The notes below the pieces were generated by a model. That model saw nothing but the letters and a program-made list of their open reading frames with translations, searched no databases and was not told the origin of the DNA. Both the position numbers and the translations under genes were made by a program. Positions 43,802-52,474 of a stretch of 64,000 nucleotides of DNA are shown here, piece by piece. Origin of the DNA: JAHELQ01 sp965603365. GTDB taxonomy: Bacteria > Acidobacteriota > Aminicenantia > UBA2199. The first letter of the stretch is position 1, and every line of letters starts with the position of its first letter. The DNA lies in the NCBI GenBank assembly GCA_965603365.1, contig CBFDCR010000008.1, positions 1 to 64,000 on the forward strand, in the 5' to 3' direction.

Positions 43802-45529
43802 CTAAAACAAAGCAATGAGCGTCCCAATCAAAGCAATTATCGTCCCCACGATCCATTTCCAATTCTTTTTCAGGCCATAAGCGAAATTAACTTTTACATA
43901 TATTTCTCTATCCATCACAGGGTAGCTCTTTACTTTTTCGCCATATTTATCAAGATATACTATCACTGAAATTGAAGGACAAATAACTCTTTTCCCGGAT
44001 CTTAACGGTGTAATTTCCCACTCCCATTGAGTATACCCACTGGAGGCAATCAACTGTTTTTTTTCACTGAGAGGCTCAATTTTAAAGTCATCCACAGATA
44101 ACTCCGCTTTCATTGTAGTACTTATTTTTAGTTTTTCTATCTTTGGTATTCCCCTTCCTTTCAACCCCTTAGTTAGATCCTCCTTCAAATCTTTTGAAAT
44201 ACGAACTTCCACTCTTTCAGTTTCCCCCACCCGCATCTCTTCTGGAGGATTAAATAGGATCTGGCCTATTTCTAACTGATTCAGTTCATCATCAATGATC
44301 TTGTGTGCGTCAATTTTCATTCCCCCTGATTTTACTTTCAGATATTCCCAAATTCCCGCGTTGCTTGCAAGGGTATCAACATCGACATCCATTGAAGTAT
44401 CACGGCTTCGATGCTCATCATTTTTGATCTCAGTATTGATTGCTATTTCCTCCCCAATTATCACTCCTCCTCCAACCTTTCCTATTTTCACTTTCATTTT
44501 ACTTCCTTTTTTTTCAGAACTGTTAGATTCGTTTTCATCATCTCCATTTTTTCTTATCAGTTTTACTGAAACCTGTCCGTCTTTGCATTTGTTGAGGGCT
44601 CTGTCGAATTCATGGCGGTCGTCAAAGTAGGTTCGCAGATATATGGTACCTTCGGCTTTTTGGACATCAAGTTGAAAGGCCGAATATCCAATATAATAAG
44701 ATCTGCCTTTGTATAGACAGCCGCTCTGGATCAATAGGGTTTGGTTGCCGAAGTTCTGGACCAGTTCCAGGTTGGGGTCGTGGAGGTGGCCACAGAAGAT
44801 GAGATCGAATTCCCGGTAGAGCATTTTTTTGGCATCGCCGAGATCATATTCGCTGAGCCAGTCTAAGGCGTGATGAAACAGGGCAATCTTAATATTACAA
44901 TCCTTGATGTCCTGGAAGGCATCATAAATCTGGCGTTCGCCGATTAAAAGTTTGCCGTTATCATAGCCGTCGGCTTTGCCGGTGGCCCGCCAACTGGAGT
45001 TCAGGCAGGCGATGCCGATTTTGGCGGAGTTTTTTTGGAGTATATGGGTGGAAAATAATTTGTTGGAAGTGATCGTGTGCGTTGAGTGAAATTGACTTTT
45101 AAAGGCGTTGAAGTGGTCCAATCTTTCGATATGGGGAAAATCTTTTTCGATCTCTTTGTCTAAGAAAGCATTCAGGGTCTCACGGTCGATCAGTGCCGTT
45201 CTTAGACCCTCTTCGGTGATGGAGTCGATTGCTTTCATCTGCATGTCGTGGTTGCCGGGGACGATGAAAAATTCGTTCCTGGTCAGCTTCGTTTTTTGCA
45301 ATAGGGGATCGATAAAGACTTCGTAAGCTCTTTTAAAATCGTCTTCTTTGTCTCCTGCTTTGACCAGATCGCCGGTGAAGAGGATGAAGTCGATGTCCGG
45401 GAAGTGGTCCAGGTCTTTCCACAGGGCATTTAAGACGATTTCGGTGTCTTTGGGTTTTGAACTGTCGTAGTGCAAATCGGATAAGTGAAGCATATTTATA
45501 ACGTCTAAATTGTTAGCTTCCTTTGCCAT
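43802..45529 (-). CDS. Membrane-anchored calcineurin-like metallophosphoesterase (long form)
   Basis: 575 aa. Residues 1-290 are a complete metallophosphoesterase domain: D18 and H20 (SDLHYD), D54 (TGDLV), N93-H94-D95 (GNHD), H219/H220 (ALFHHALDW), H248 and H250 (CGHLH). This metal set is shared with class III cyclic-nucleotide phosphodiesterases and MPE nucleases. A motif IGKVGGGVIIGEE lies at about 348-362. The rest is a beta-rich domain (MRVGETERVEVRIS, then TQWEWEITPLRSG) ending in a C-terminal tail anchor (WIVGTIIALIGTLIALF), so the enzyme faces the cytosol at the membrane. AGAGGTG precedes the ATG. Most of the catalytic gene is nearly identical in DNA to the copy at 52475-53686. Confidence 0.85.
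   Translation of the reverse strand: MAKEANNLDVINMLHLSDLHYDSSKPKDTEIVLNALWKDLDHFPDIDFILFTGDLVKAGDKEDDFKRAYEVFIDPLLQKTKLTRNEFFIVPGNHDMQMKAIDSITEEGLRTALIDRETLNAFLDKEIEKDFPHIERLDHFNAFKSQFHSTHTITSNKLFSTHILQKNSAKIGIACLNSSWRATGKADGYDNGKLLIGERQIYDAFQDIKDCNIKIALFHHALDWLSEYDLGDAKKMLYREFDLIFCGHLHDPNLELVQNFGNQTLLIQSGCLYKGRSYYIGYSAFQLDVQKAEGTIYLRTYFDDRHEFDRALNKCKDGQVSVKLIRKNGDDENESNSSEKKGSKMKVKIGKVGGGVIIGEEIAINTEIKNDEHRSRDTSMDVDVDTLASNAGIWEYLKVKSGGMKIDAHKIIDDELNQLEIGQILFNPPEEMRVGETERVEVRISKDLKEDLTKGLKGRGIPKIEKLKISTTMKAELSVDDFKIEPLSEKKQLIASSGYTQWEWEITPLRSGKRVICPSISVIVYLDKYGEKVKSYPVMDREIYVKVNFAYGLKKNWKWIVGTIIALIGTLIALF
44381..45344. repeat. Near-identical direct repeat, copy 1 (inside the long phosphoesterase gene)
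   Basis: Reading both copies by eye at a constant offset of 8157 bp, this segment matches 52538-53501 with one difference noticed (C/T near 44429). Beyond 45344 the two genes remain homologous but differ at many bases, and before 44381 they are unrelated. This pattern fits a recent gene-conversion tract or partial duplication rather than old paralogy. Confidence 0.85.
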
Positions 45530-45845
45530 ACTTCACCTCTTACTTTAATAGTATATCTTTTCATTTTATTACATTTCGCCCTGTCTCACGTTAGAAGCAA
45601 GACAAAATTATACTACATAAATATTTTGAAAAAAAGGGTTGATTTAATACACAGTAATCATGCCAGTTAGCTTATCTTTATGCGAAGCATCTAAGTGTCA
45701 GGCAAGAAGGCTGCTCCTTGAAAAACCAGAACTTCGCCCCAGATTCAACTTTTAAACATCTGCTTTAGCGATCCTTTTTTGAAGGATGCGCTGAGTCCCA
45801 GACTGAGTATGCCATCACTCCATTACTTAAAAAATAGAAGGACAT
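45530..45845. other. 316-nt intergenic region between the NTPase and long phosphoesterase genes
   Basis: AT-rich and without a credible gene. On the minus strand TATAAT (45612-45607) could be a -10 box for the long phosphoesterase gene, but only a T-run stands at the -35 position. A 6-bp stem (ATCCTT/AAGGAT, near 45772-45790) lies downstream of the NTPase gene without a T-tract. The gap suggests that the long phosphoesterase may be transcribed separately from the six genes upstream. Confidence 0.4.
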
Positions 45846-48308
45846 TTAATTTATGTCGAGTATTTGTCTGGTCACATCGTCTACGAAGGCTTTGAGTTTT
45901 GCTTCTTTTTCTTCTCTTTTCTTTTTTTCCTCTTTTTCTTTCTCTTCGTCTTTTTCCTTCTTTTCCGGTACTTCCCATTGATTTATGGCGTCCCATAGTG
46001 TGCTTTGAAGATCTTCATCGCCAGTTCGATAAAGTTCGACAATCAATTTCTTTAATTCATTATTCACCTTATTCTTTGAAAGATTGTCAATTACCCATTT
46101 TTCCAGATTGTTGAACAGAATTTTTTTCAACTCTTTACGATCGCTTAGCTGGAACTTTGAAAAGCACTTTTCATATAAACCCTTTAAAAATTGAACCATT
46201 TTTTCGTTTGCTTTATCGCCCATAGTTAATGAATTCAATAAGACATTGGAACTAAGGGAATTTTGATCTTCGTCAGATAGGTGAATTATCTTTCTACTCT
46301 CTAGCACCTGGAGGATTCCATCGGAACCCAGAAAGAACAGTACCACGATAATTTTAGTGTCTCTATTGCCCTCTTTGATCCAGTTGCTCAGTTCCGAAAT
46401 AACATCGATAGGATTGATCATGATACACAAAGCCACTATCGAATATCGAACATTGGACAATAAATAATTGGTTTCTTTATACAACATATCCAGATCTTGT
46501 AGGACATCCTCTTCACTTGCCCCCCTTCTATAAAGGATATCCAGAATATTCTCGGTCTTAAGCATTCTTTTAATTATTTCTTCCTGGATCTTTCTTAATT
46601 CTTTCATGGCAATTTTCAGATCGCGAAGCCCTATTTGTTTATAGGCAGAGATGGCTGTCCATTGAACCTTTATATTGTCACTGAGCGCCATGTTTTTCAA
46701 AAAGCCCATGCAAAAATTTTTATAATTTTCGTCTTCACTAGATAAAATTCCTTCAAATAGGTAGCCTACGTTTGCCCTAAAAAAAGATTCTTCCATATGT
46801 GCCCAGCCTCTGATAAAATGGAGGGCAATAGACTCAAGGTCGAGTTCACCTATCCTACCGATACTGTATGCGGCCAATCTCCGTAGATCCGGTTGATACG
46901 GATTCTCAACATATTCTTGTAGATAAGGAATAAGAGTGATAAGTATTCTCCGATTGTTCTTGAAGAGGGTATTCAACAAGATTTTTTGATACATAGGATC
47001 ACAGAATTCGATTACATCCGCAGAAATGAGTGTATCTCTTGTTACCTGGGCTTTACATTTCGCGAGCAGATCGCTTTCGGAAAGGGTGAAGGAGAATTCT
47101 TTATTGGGACTATAGGGAGTTATTGCTCTCAACAATTTTTTGGTGATTGCTTTATGGATTTGCTCGAAATCAAAATAAGGGACTCCGTTTATAAGAGCCA
47201 AAAATAAGGCAAATGTCCATGCCTCAAACTCTTTATTATTTTCCCCCAACTCTTTCAGGAACCAGTGCTCAACCCGTTTTTCAATACTGTTTACTTCCAC
47301 GATAGCTTCATCTACCGTTTTCCCCCCTGCCAATATTTTTTCCAGATAGTTCTCAATAAACAGTGAAATCTTTGACATCCGATTAAATTTTTTAAGTATT
47401 TCAGGTAGCCTCTTTTTTAAGATGTCGGGGGCATTATTTGGATCTATTTGCCGTGAAGAGCAGAAATGTTCGAGTTTCAACTTAAAACCTTCTTTAATCA
47501 GATTATCATCGATTAGAGTCACTTCTGCCTTTATATCAAGACCGGAGACCTGGAATTCATCAAATGTATCATAATCGGCAGTAAACAAGATATATGCGTC
47601 CAGTTCCTTGAGCTTCTCTGAAAAAAATTTTGTCTGCTCCCTGGTATAAGAGGCAAAAAAATCTTGAAGCTTCAGATTGTTTCCTGAAAAGACATCCTTG
47701 AATATCAAAATTTTATTAGCCAAAACTTTAGGGTCATTGATTAAATCAAAAAGGTCAATAATTAATTCTTTAGCAACGGGCTTAACCAGTCGTACCTCAT
47801 AATCTTTTTTATTTTCTTTCATGATCCGAGTTGAGAGGTACTTCGCCATAAAACATTTACCCGATTCCGGTTCTCCCACCAGGAGCAAAATCCTATTTAA
47901 GATAAGGGAAGCAAACAATTCATCGATTTTGTCAGGAGGATAGACAAAAGTCTGATAAATCTCTTCAAGAGAGTCCCCCGATATCCGAATCGTATTCGAG
48001 ATCGAGAATTTTTTTATGCAAAAATTTACACCATCTACTCCCCCTATTGCAGTTATATTATTAATATTATTTTTTGTTTCATAATTGATCTGTTGCGCTA
48101 TAGTTGTATCTCTTCCTACTTGTCCGACGCCTACATCAAAGCCTGATTGACTCGATTGTTTTTCATCTCCGGCTGAACTAACCGTATCGGTCTTCTCTGT
48201 TTCTTTCGCCTCAGACGATTGTCGCGGCGGTTCAACTCTTTCTTCCTGGACATCCGGGTCACAACTTTCTGGATTTTCGGTGCCTTGTTTATCTTGCTCT
48301 TTTGACAT
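45846..48308 (-). CDS. Large P-loop NTPase with helical repeats (STAND-like)
   Basis: 820 aa, no membrane segment. Residues 1-55 are charged and disordered. A motif VGVGQVGRDTTIAQQINY (about 59-76) resembles the glycine/isoleucine signature seen ahead of some STAND NTPases. Walker A is VGEPESGKC (G145-C152): Lys is present but the usual Ser/Thr is Cys. KILIFKDVF and YILFTADYD could be Walker B and sensor 1. From about 440 the chain is HEAT-like (RRLAAYSIGRIGELDLESIAL), ending in a Lys/Glu-rich coil (about 780-805). The organisation, NTPase then superhelix, is that of sensor NTPases of the NLR type. GGGAGGG precedes the ATG. It is the last of six closely spaced genes. Confidence 0.65.
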   Translation of the reverse strand: MSKEQDKQGTENPESCDPDVQEERVEPPRQSSEAKETEKTDTVSSAGDEKQSSQSGFDVGVGQVGRDTTIAQQINYETKNNINNITAIGGVDGVNFCIKKFSISNTIRISGDSLEEIYQTFVYPPDKIDELFASLILNRILLLVGEPESGKCFMAKYLSTRIMKENKKDYEVRLVKPVAKELIIDLFDLINDPKVLANKILIFKDVFSGNNLKLQDFFASYTREQTKFFSEKLKELDAYILFTADYDTFDEFQVSGLDIKAEVTLIDDNLIKEGFKLKLEHFCSSRQIDPNNAPDILKKRLPEILKKFNRMSKISLFIENYLEKILAGGKTVDEAIVEVNSIEKRVEHWFLKELGENNKEFEAWTFALFLALINGVPYFDFEQIHKAITKKLLRAITPYSPNKEFSFTLSESDLLAKCKAQVTRDTLISADVIEFCDPMYQKILLNTLFKNNRRILITLIPYLQEYVENPYQPDLRRLAAYSIGRIGELDLESIALHFIRGWAHMEESFFRANVGYLFEGILSSEDENYKNFCMGFLKNMALSDNIKVQWTAISAYKQIGLRDLKIAMKELRKIQEEIIKRMLKTENILDILYRRGASEEDVLQDLDMLYKETNYLLSNVRYSIVALCIMINPIDVISELSNWIKEGNRDTKIIVVLFFLGSDGILQVLESRKIIHLSDEDQNSLSSNVLLNSLTMGDKANEKMVQFLKGLYEKCFSKFQLSDRKELKKILFNNLEKWVIDNLSKNKVNNELKKLIVELYRTGDEDLQSTLWDAINQWEVPEKKEKDEEKEKEEKKKREEKEAKLKAFVDDVTRQILDIN

Positions 48309-48326
48309 CTTAGATCCCTCCCTATT

Positions 48327-49535
48327 TTACTGTGCAGCTTCGAATTCGGTTTTGACATCTTCTAGTATCGTTCTAAATCTTTTAATTCGTTCTATGCGAT
48401 CTAGAGTAAAAATTTTTCGATGTTCCACTGTGTACCTTTCCAGTCGCTTAAGTTGCTGCTCAATCACTTCGAAATCTGCTTTTTCCTCACGATATGTTTC
48501 ACCCATAATCTGAGTTACAATGGCGAGCATTTCCCTTTTATCTTCATTGTTGCATCCAGAGTTTCTAATATCGTTCATAATTCCCATAAGAATCTTTCTA
48601 AGATCCCCCGAAGATCCTGATTCGCCGATATCCAAATTCTTTTGCATTTCATCAACTATTGGAATACTTCGAGGATTGCCCAGGTTTTGGGGGGTGGAGA
48701 AATGCTCCCGCACCACTCCCATAAAAGCATCCATAGATTTTGTAAATTTTTCAGGATTATCAACATTTTTAGCCAGTTGTTCTACGGCAACGGGGAATTG
48801 TTCGTATGTTTTATTTATCGCTTCTGAGGCACTCTCCATTCTCTTAAGCATCAACTCATGAGCTTTGGCTTCTAACTCTTCTTCTCTTTTTGCCTTTGCC
48901 TTCTCTTTATTTAAGGCATCTAGCGCCTTTTCGACATCATGCTTATCGCCCGCCTTGTCCAACTCCAGGTCGCCTTCTGAAAGGGTATGGTGCATGACAA
49001 TCTTTTCAATACTTATTCCATAGTTATCTGCAATGTGTCGAATACTTTTTAAAGATTTCTCAGACAAAATGATATCTTCGATTTCGTCGAAACGGGATTT
49101 CACATCATCGATTGTAATCTTGCTCTTCTTGATATTGACCCTGAACTGACTCTCCATTTCATTCCAGATGAGTCGCAGGGGATCATCCCGAAACCGGACA
49201 GCTAAGGGTCCTGGATTGGATACCTGGAAGTAGACTCTACAACTAAGGGTAAAATTCTTGTGCTGGGTCGGTAACATAAAGGTGGAACTTCTATCAAAGC
49301 TGAGGTTGGGATTGGCATTTACCGCATAGGCAACATAATTGCGGTTTAGAGAGAGAAACCCGGTTTTTATGGGTTTGCCATCCTCACCTTTTGACGGCTT
49401 ACCGTCCTCATTTAGAATTTTATAAAGGGTCTTTGAGTCCTTTTTTTCCTTAAAAATAACAACTCTATAACCCTGCCTCGGTACAGGGGCGACATTGGGT
49501 TTTAAAACCCCAAAAGATTCGGTTAAATTTTCCAT
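48327..49535 (-). CDS. SPFH/band-7-like protein
   Basis: 402 aa, soluble by sequence. Residues about 15-190 follow the SPFH pattern: NKNFTLSCRVYFQVSNPGPLAV-like central strands (here starting HKNFTL), RLIWNEMESQFRVNIK, TIDDVKSRFDEIEDIIL, and NYGISIEKIVMHHTL where SPFH proteins have the 'GI-x-[VI]' strand. A helical, charged region follows (KEKAKAKREEELEAKAHELML), as in stomatin/flotillin coiled coils. SPFH proteins form ring- or cage-like membrane scaffolds. AAGGAG precedes the ATG, 1 nt after the helical protein's stop. The assignment is by eye and should be treated as likely but unproven. Confidence 0.55.
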   Translation of the reverse strand: MENLTESFGVLKPNVAPVPRQGYRVVIFKEKKDSKTLYKILNEDGKPSKGEDGKPIKTGFLSLNRNYVAYAVNANPNLSFDRSSTFMLPTQHKNFTLSCRVYFQVSNPGPLAVRFRDDPLRLIWNEMESQFRVNIKKSKITIDDVKSRFDEIEDIILSEKSLKSIRHIADNYGISIEKIVMHHTLSEGDLELDKAGDKHDVEKALDALNKEKAKAKREEELEAKAHELMLKRMESASEAINKTYEQFPVAVEQLAKNVDNPEKFTKSMDAFMGVVREHFSTPQNLGNPRSIPIVDEMQKNLDIGESGSSGDLRKILMGIMNDIRNSGCNNEDKREMLAIVTQIMGETYREEKADFEVIEQQLKRLERYTVEHRKIFTLDRIERIKRFRTILEDVKTEFEAAQ

Positions 49536-49536
49536 T

Positions 49537-50520
49537 TTACTTCTCCTTATTTTTGTTCTTTCTTGCTATATCTTCAATTATTTTTTTAATTTGACTGGCG
49601 ATGTCTTTTAAATGATTTAATTTAACCTTGAGATCTATTTTAAGTAATTGTTTCGCCGCGTGGTCCCAATAGTTAACATATTTTTTGTCTATTTCGGGAA
49701 AATGACCTTTACCTCTCGACTTTGTATTTTGCGAGGATTGAGTGGTTTCCCTTGACACAAAGAAAAACAAATTTCTATCGCTGATCTGGAGTTCAAATTC
49801 CTCAAGCAACCTTTCGGCCAGGGTCAGGTAATAACTATCGATCAAGCTTTTGAGCTTGTCTATCATGGAAAAGTCTGTATTTTTGTCCCTCTCCTCAGCA
49901 TGGAATTTTACAGCGTGTATTTGTTCCAGAACATTCGCCAGTTTCTCTACCTTTTTTTTCAATTGCTCAAACTTTACGGTATCCATCTCTCGATGGAATA
50001 ATTTTTCTATTTCCTGGCGGCAGATGAATAAGTTCAACTCTGCCTTATGGGTTTGTCTTTTTTCGAGATATCCCCGACTGCTTTCCTGCAAATCGGCGAT
50101 TACTTTTTGGGTTGTTGTATCAACAAATAGAGGTGCCCCGGTAAGCTCGTTCAGTTCATCAATCAATTCTTGTACTGCGTCATACCGCTTGATCATCGGT
50201 AAAGTCATTTCCAAATCTTTGATGATGATTTCCGCTTCCCTGATTTTTTTTACTGCTTTTTTGAATTCTACCCTTTCGACGTTTCGCAGTATCTCACCAA
50301 GGATATCGTCAAAACGGATCAATTCCTGGAGGCGAAAACGGCGTAAACACTCCCTCTCGCCGCTAAATTGAGCAGATCGGGTGGACAGGTTATCGATTTC
50401 TTGAGTCAACAGGTATGATACCCGGCTATCGTTATACCAGCCGTTTTGCCAGCGCCACAAAGTTTTTTCAAGGATAAAATCGGTTTTACTTCTAGAATGT
50501 CTGTGCTGCCGATTCATCAT
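49537..50520 (-). CDS. Helical/coiled-coil protein of the MotAB-like cluster
   Basis: 327 aa, not recognised. It is almost entirely helical and rich in Lys, Glu, Leu and Ile, with long heptad stretches (ERVEFKKAVKKIREAEIIIKDLEM, TVKFEQLKKKVEKLANVLEQI). There is no membrane segment or catalytic motif. It overlaps the MotB-like gene by 29 nt and is 1 nt from the SPFH-like gene, so it must belong to the same unit. A structural linker between the membrane complex and the cytosolic NTPase is one possibility. Confidence 0.75.
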   Translation of the reverse strand: MMNRQHRHSRSKTDFILEKTLWRWQNGWYNDSRVSYLLTQEIDNLSTRSAQFSGERECLRRFRLQELIRFDDILGEILRNVERVEFKKAVKKIREAEIIIKDLEMTLPMIKRYDAVQELIDELNELTGAPLFVDTTTQKVIADLQESSRGYLEKRQTHKAELNLFICRQEIEKLFHREMDTVKFEQLKKKVEKLANVLEQIHAVKFHAEERDKNTDFSMIDKLKSLIDSYYLTLAERLLEEFELQISDRNLFFFVSRETTQSSQNTKSRGKGHFPEIDKKYVNYWDHAAKQLLKIDLKVKLNHLKDIASQIKKIIEDIARKNKNKEK

Positions 50521-51202
50521 GGTTCTCTTTCATCTCTTTTTCGAGATCACTGAAATATACCACCCGGATCTCGATTCGTCGATTCAATGCCCTACCTTCT
50601 GTTGTGTCATTCGATGCTACAGGCTTTTGGTCGGCATAGCCATTGGCCGAGAAAAGACTACTTTCCAGATGAACAAATTCTTCTTCAATAAACCAATGGA
50701 AAAACTTCACCACATTGATGGCCCTTTGGGCGGACAGTTCCCAATTGGAGGCAAACTCCTCTCTCAGGCGACCGGAAATCTGCACATTGTCGGTATGACC
50801 TTCCACCTGGATTTGTTTGAATTTTGCCTTTTCTTCAGCCCAATCAAAAATGAGTATCAGGCTGGCAAGCAGATGTTTGCCGCGTTTTAAGAGTTTTGCA
50901 TCTCCCGATTTAAACAGTATTTCGCTGCTGAAGGTAATCTGCTGCAAATTGCCGTGTGTTACGATTTTGATTGTTCCCTCTTTTATTTCAGCCGCGAATG
51001 CCCGGGTAAGTTCTTCAACGAATTCTTCCTGGCAGGATCTCACCCGCAGCATCTCAAACGCTTCGGTATTTAAAATGAGCCTCAAGAAGGCAATGAGAAA
51101 AAATATCATCAAAATTGAAACAAACACATCGATAAATCCAGGCCAGAAATTTACGCCTCTGTCTGGAGAAGACGTATTGGTCTTATCTTTTATAAATTCC
51201 AT
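50492..51202 (-). CDS. MotB/OmpA-like stator protein (ZorB-like)
   Basis: 236 aa from ATG 51202, which shares a base with the upstream stop and has AGGA 5 nt before it; an ATG two codons earlier is less well placed. A short cytosolic tail precedes one membrane helix (about 20-44) carrying an aspartate, D25 (WPGFIDVFVSILMIFF), the position of the proton-binding Asp in MotB and ZorB. An OmpA-type peptidoglycan-binding domain follows (about 85-225: IQVEGHTDNVQ, WELSAQRAINVVKFF, EGRALNRRIEIRV). With the MotA-like protein it should form an ion-driven complex anchored to the cell wall. Confidence 0.85.
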   Translation of the reverse strand: MEFIKDKTNTSSPDRGVNFWPGFIDVFVSILMIFFLIAFLRLILNTEAFEMLRVRSCQEEFVEELTRAFAAEIKEGTIKIVTHGNLQQITFSSEILFKSGDAKLLKRGKHLLASLILIFDWAEEKAKFKQIQVEGHTDNVQISGRLREEFASNWELSAQRAINVVKFFHWFIEEEFVHLESSLFSANGYADQKPVASNDTTEGRALNRRIEIRVVYFSDLEKEMKENHDESAAQTF

Positions 51203-52473
51203 CAGCATCCTACCAATAAGATAATCAAAAAAATAATCGCCAATGCTGCGGTGGCGGCGATGTATTTATTATTAAATAAGGAACTCAAGGAGGGTACAAT
51301 TACTACCAATCCCTTTTCCTTGATTCTCATGATCCGGTTGACCTCTTTAGAAAAGGTCTCCTGCTGCTTTCTCATCACGTCTATAAGGGAATTGATTTCC
51401 TCTTTCGCTACTTTACCCTGTCCTTTCATAGCTTCTACCATCTTCGGCCACTGATCCACGATGCCTATAATCGATTCATTGGTCTTTTTGAGCAGCGTGA
51501 GCACCCCTTCAAAATTTCGCGATGCTTCTCTCTTGGTGATATCCCGTACTTCATCCACGATGGTCTTAAAAGAGCCTTGAATGGTACTTAAATTTTCGAT
51601 AGTATCCTTGTTCTGGGTTATAATGAACTCTAAGTTATCGAATGAATCTTGGAGATGTATAGCAATATTCTCCAGGGGATGCTCGCTCTGGACAGGCGGA
51701 ACTGTTACCGGGATTAACTTTTCAACGGTGAAGTTCTCCAGTTTATGCAAGAAAGCGGTTTGGTTCCGCTGAATACGAAAGTTCAGATATATACATATTA
51801 TGGTGGTTAATATTCCCACGATACTGGTGGAAAAGGCGGTTTTTATTCCCTGAAAAACGGTTTCCATGTTGGCGATTGAAGACTTTAAACCGGAAATAGA
51901 AAATGTGAGAGCATTGGGGTTGGGCAGCAGCATACTGATTTTCGTAACCATAAAGGCCAGGCCGATAAAGGTGCCAAATAGACCCAATATCATGGCCAAA
52001 TCCCTGGAGAATCCCGGAAGAGTAACCCCCAGCCTCGATGCTTCAGAAGTCAGGGCATCTTGTTGTAGAAAGTCGGCACTAATTTTGACCCGGTATTTTC
52101 GCAATCTCTCAATGGTGTCCAGCCTTTTATAGATAATACTCTTTCGCGTCACTCCTTCCTGGAGGTCTCTAATATTCATCAACAGGTCAGGGATCTCCTC
52201 TTTTCTTCCATCCTCCTTCGCTTCTTCGGTATTGACGGATTCTAATGGTGCTCTCAGACGGGAAAGTTTTTCATCGACTTTACGCTCTACCTTTTTTAGT
52301 GTACGTTTCTCACGCTTTCTATACCGCTTGATCGTGTGCCGACTGACCAATAAGGTGACAAATAACAGAAGAAAAATCACCGAGTTAATGGCAATGCAAA
52401 ACTCGTTGGGGAACAGAAATTGCCGTAAATCATTTAAAATGGGCAGAATGAAAGTTATTATCTCGTTTTCCAT
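51202..52473 (-). CDS. MotA/TolQ/ExbB-like channel protein (ZorA-like)
   Basis: 423 aa from ATG 52473 (GGAGAGGT site, 1 nt after the phosphoesterase stop); a start at 52509 lacks a site. TM1 lies at about 24-44, then a long charged cytosolic region (45-155). TM2 (ILGLFGTFIGLAFMV, about 159-180) and TM3 (GIKTAFSTSIVGILTTIICIYL, about 208-232) carry the MotA/TolQ/ExbB signatures. A long cytosolic coiled-coil segment follows (235-390), and then a final hydrophobic helix (about 396-418). The tail recalls ZorA, but the extra C-terminal helix is unusual. Confidence 0.82.
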   Translation of the reverse strand: MENEIITFILPILNDLRQFLFPNEFCIAINSVIFLLLFVTLLVSRHTIKRYRKREKRTLKKVERKVDEKLSRLRAPLESVNTEEAKEDGRKEEIPDLLMNIRDLQEGVTRKSIIYKRLDTIERLRKYRVKISADFLQQDALTSEASRLGVTLPGFSRDLAMILGLFGTFIGLAFMVTKISMLLPNPNALTFSISGLKSSIANMETVFQGIKTAFSTSIVGILTTIICIYLNFRIQRNQTAFLHKLENFTVEKLIPVTVPPVQSEHPLENIAIHLQDSFDNLEFIITQNKDTIENLSTIQGSFKTIVDEVRDITKREASRNFEGVLTLLKKTNESIIGIVDQWPKMVEAMKGQGKVAKEEINSLIDVMRKQQETFSKEVNRIMRIKEKGLVVIVPSLSSLFNNKYIAATAALAIIFLIILLVGC

Positions 52474-52474
52474 T

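Noticed and set aside
43223..43969. Heptapeptide-repeat proteins encoded by the 21-bp arrays
   Set aside because: Open frames follow automatically from a period divisible by three; starts lack ribosome sites and array B is open on both strands.
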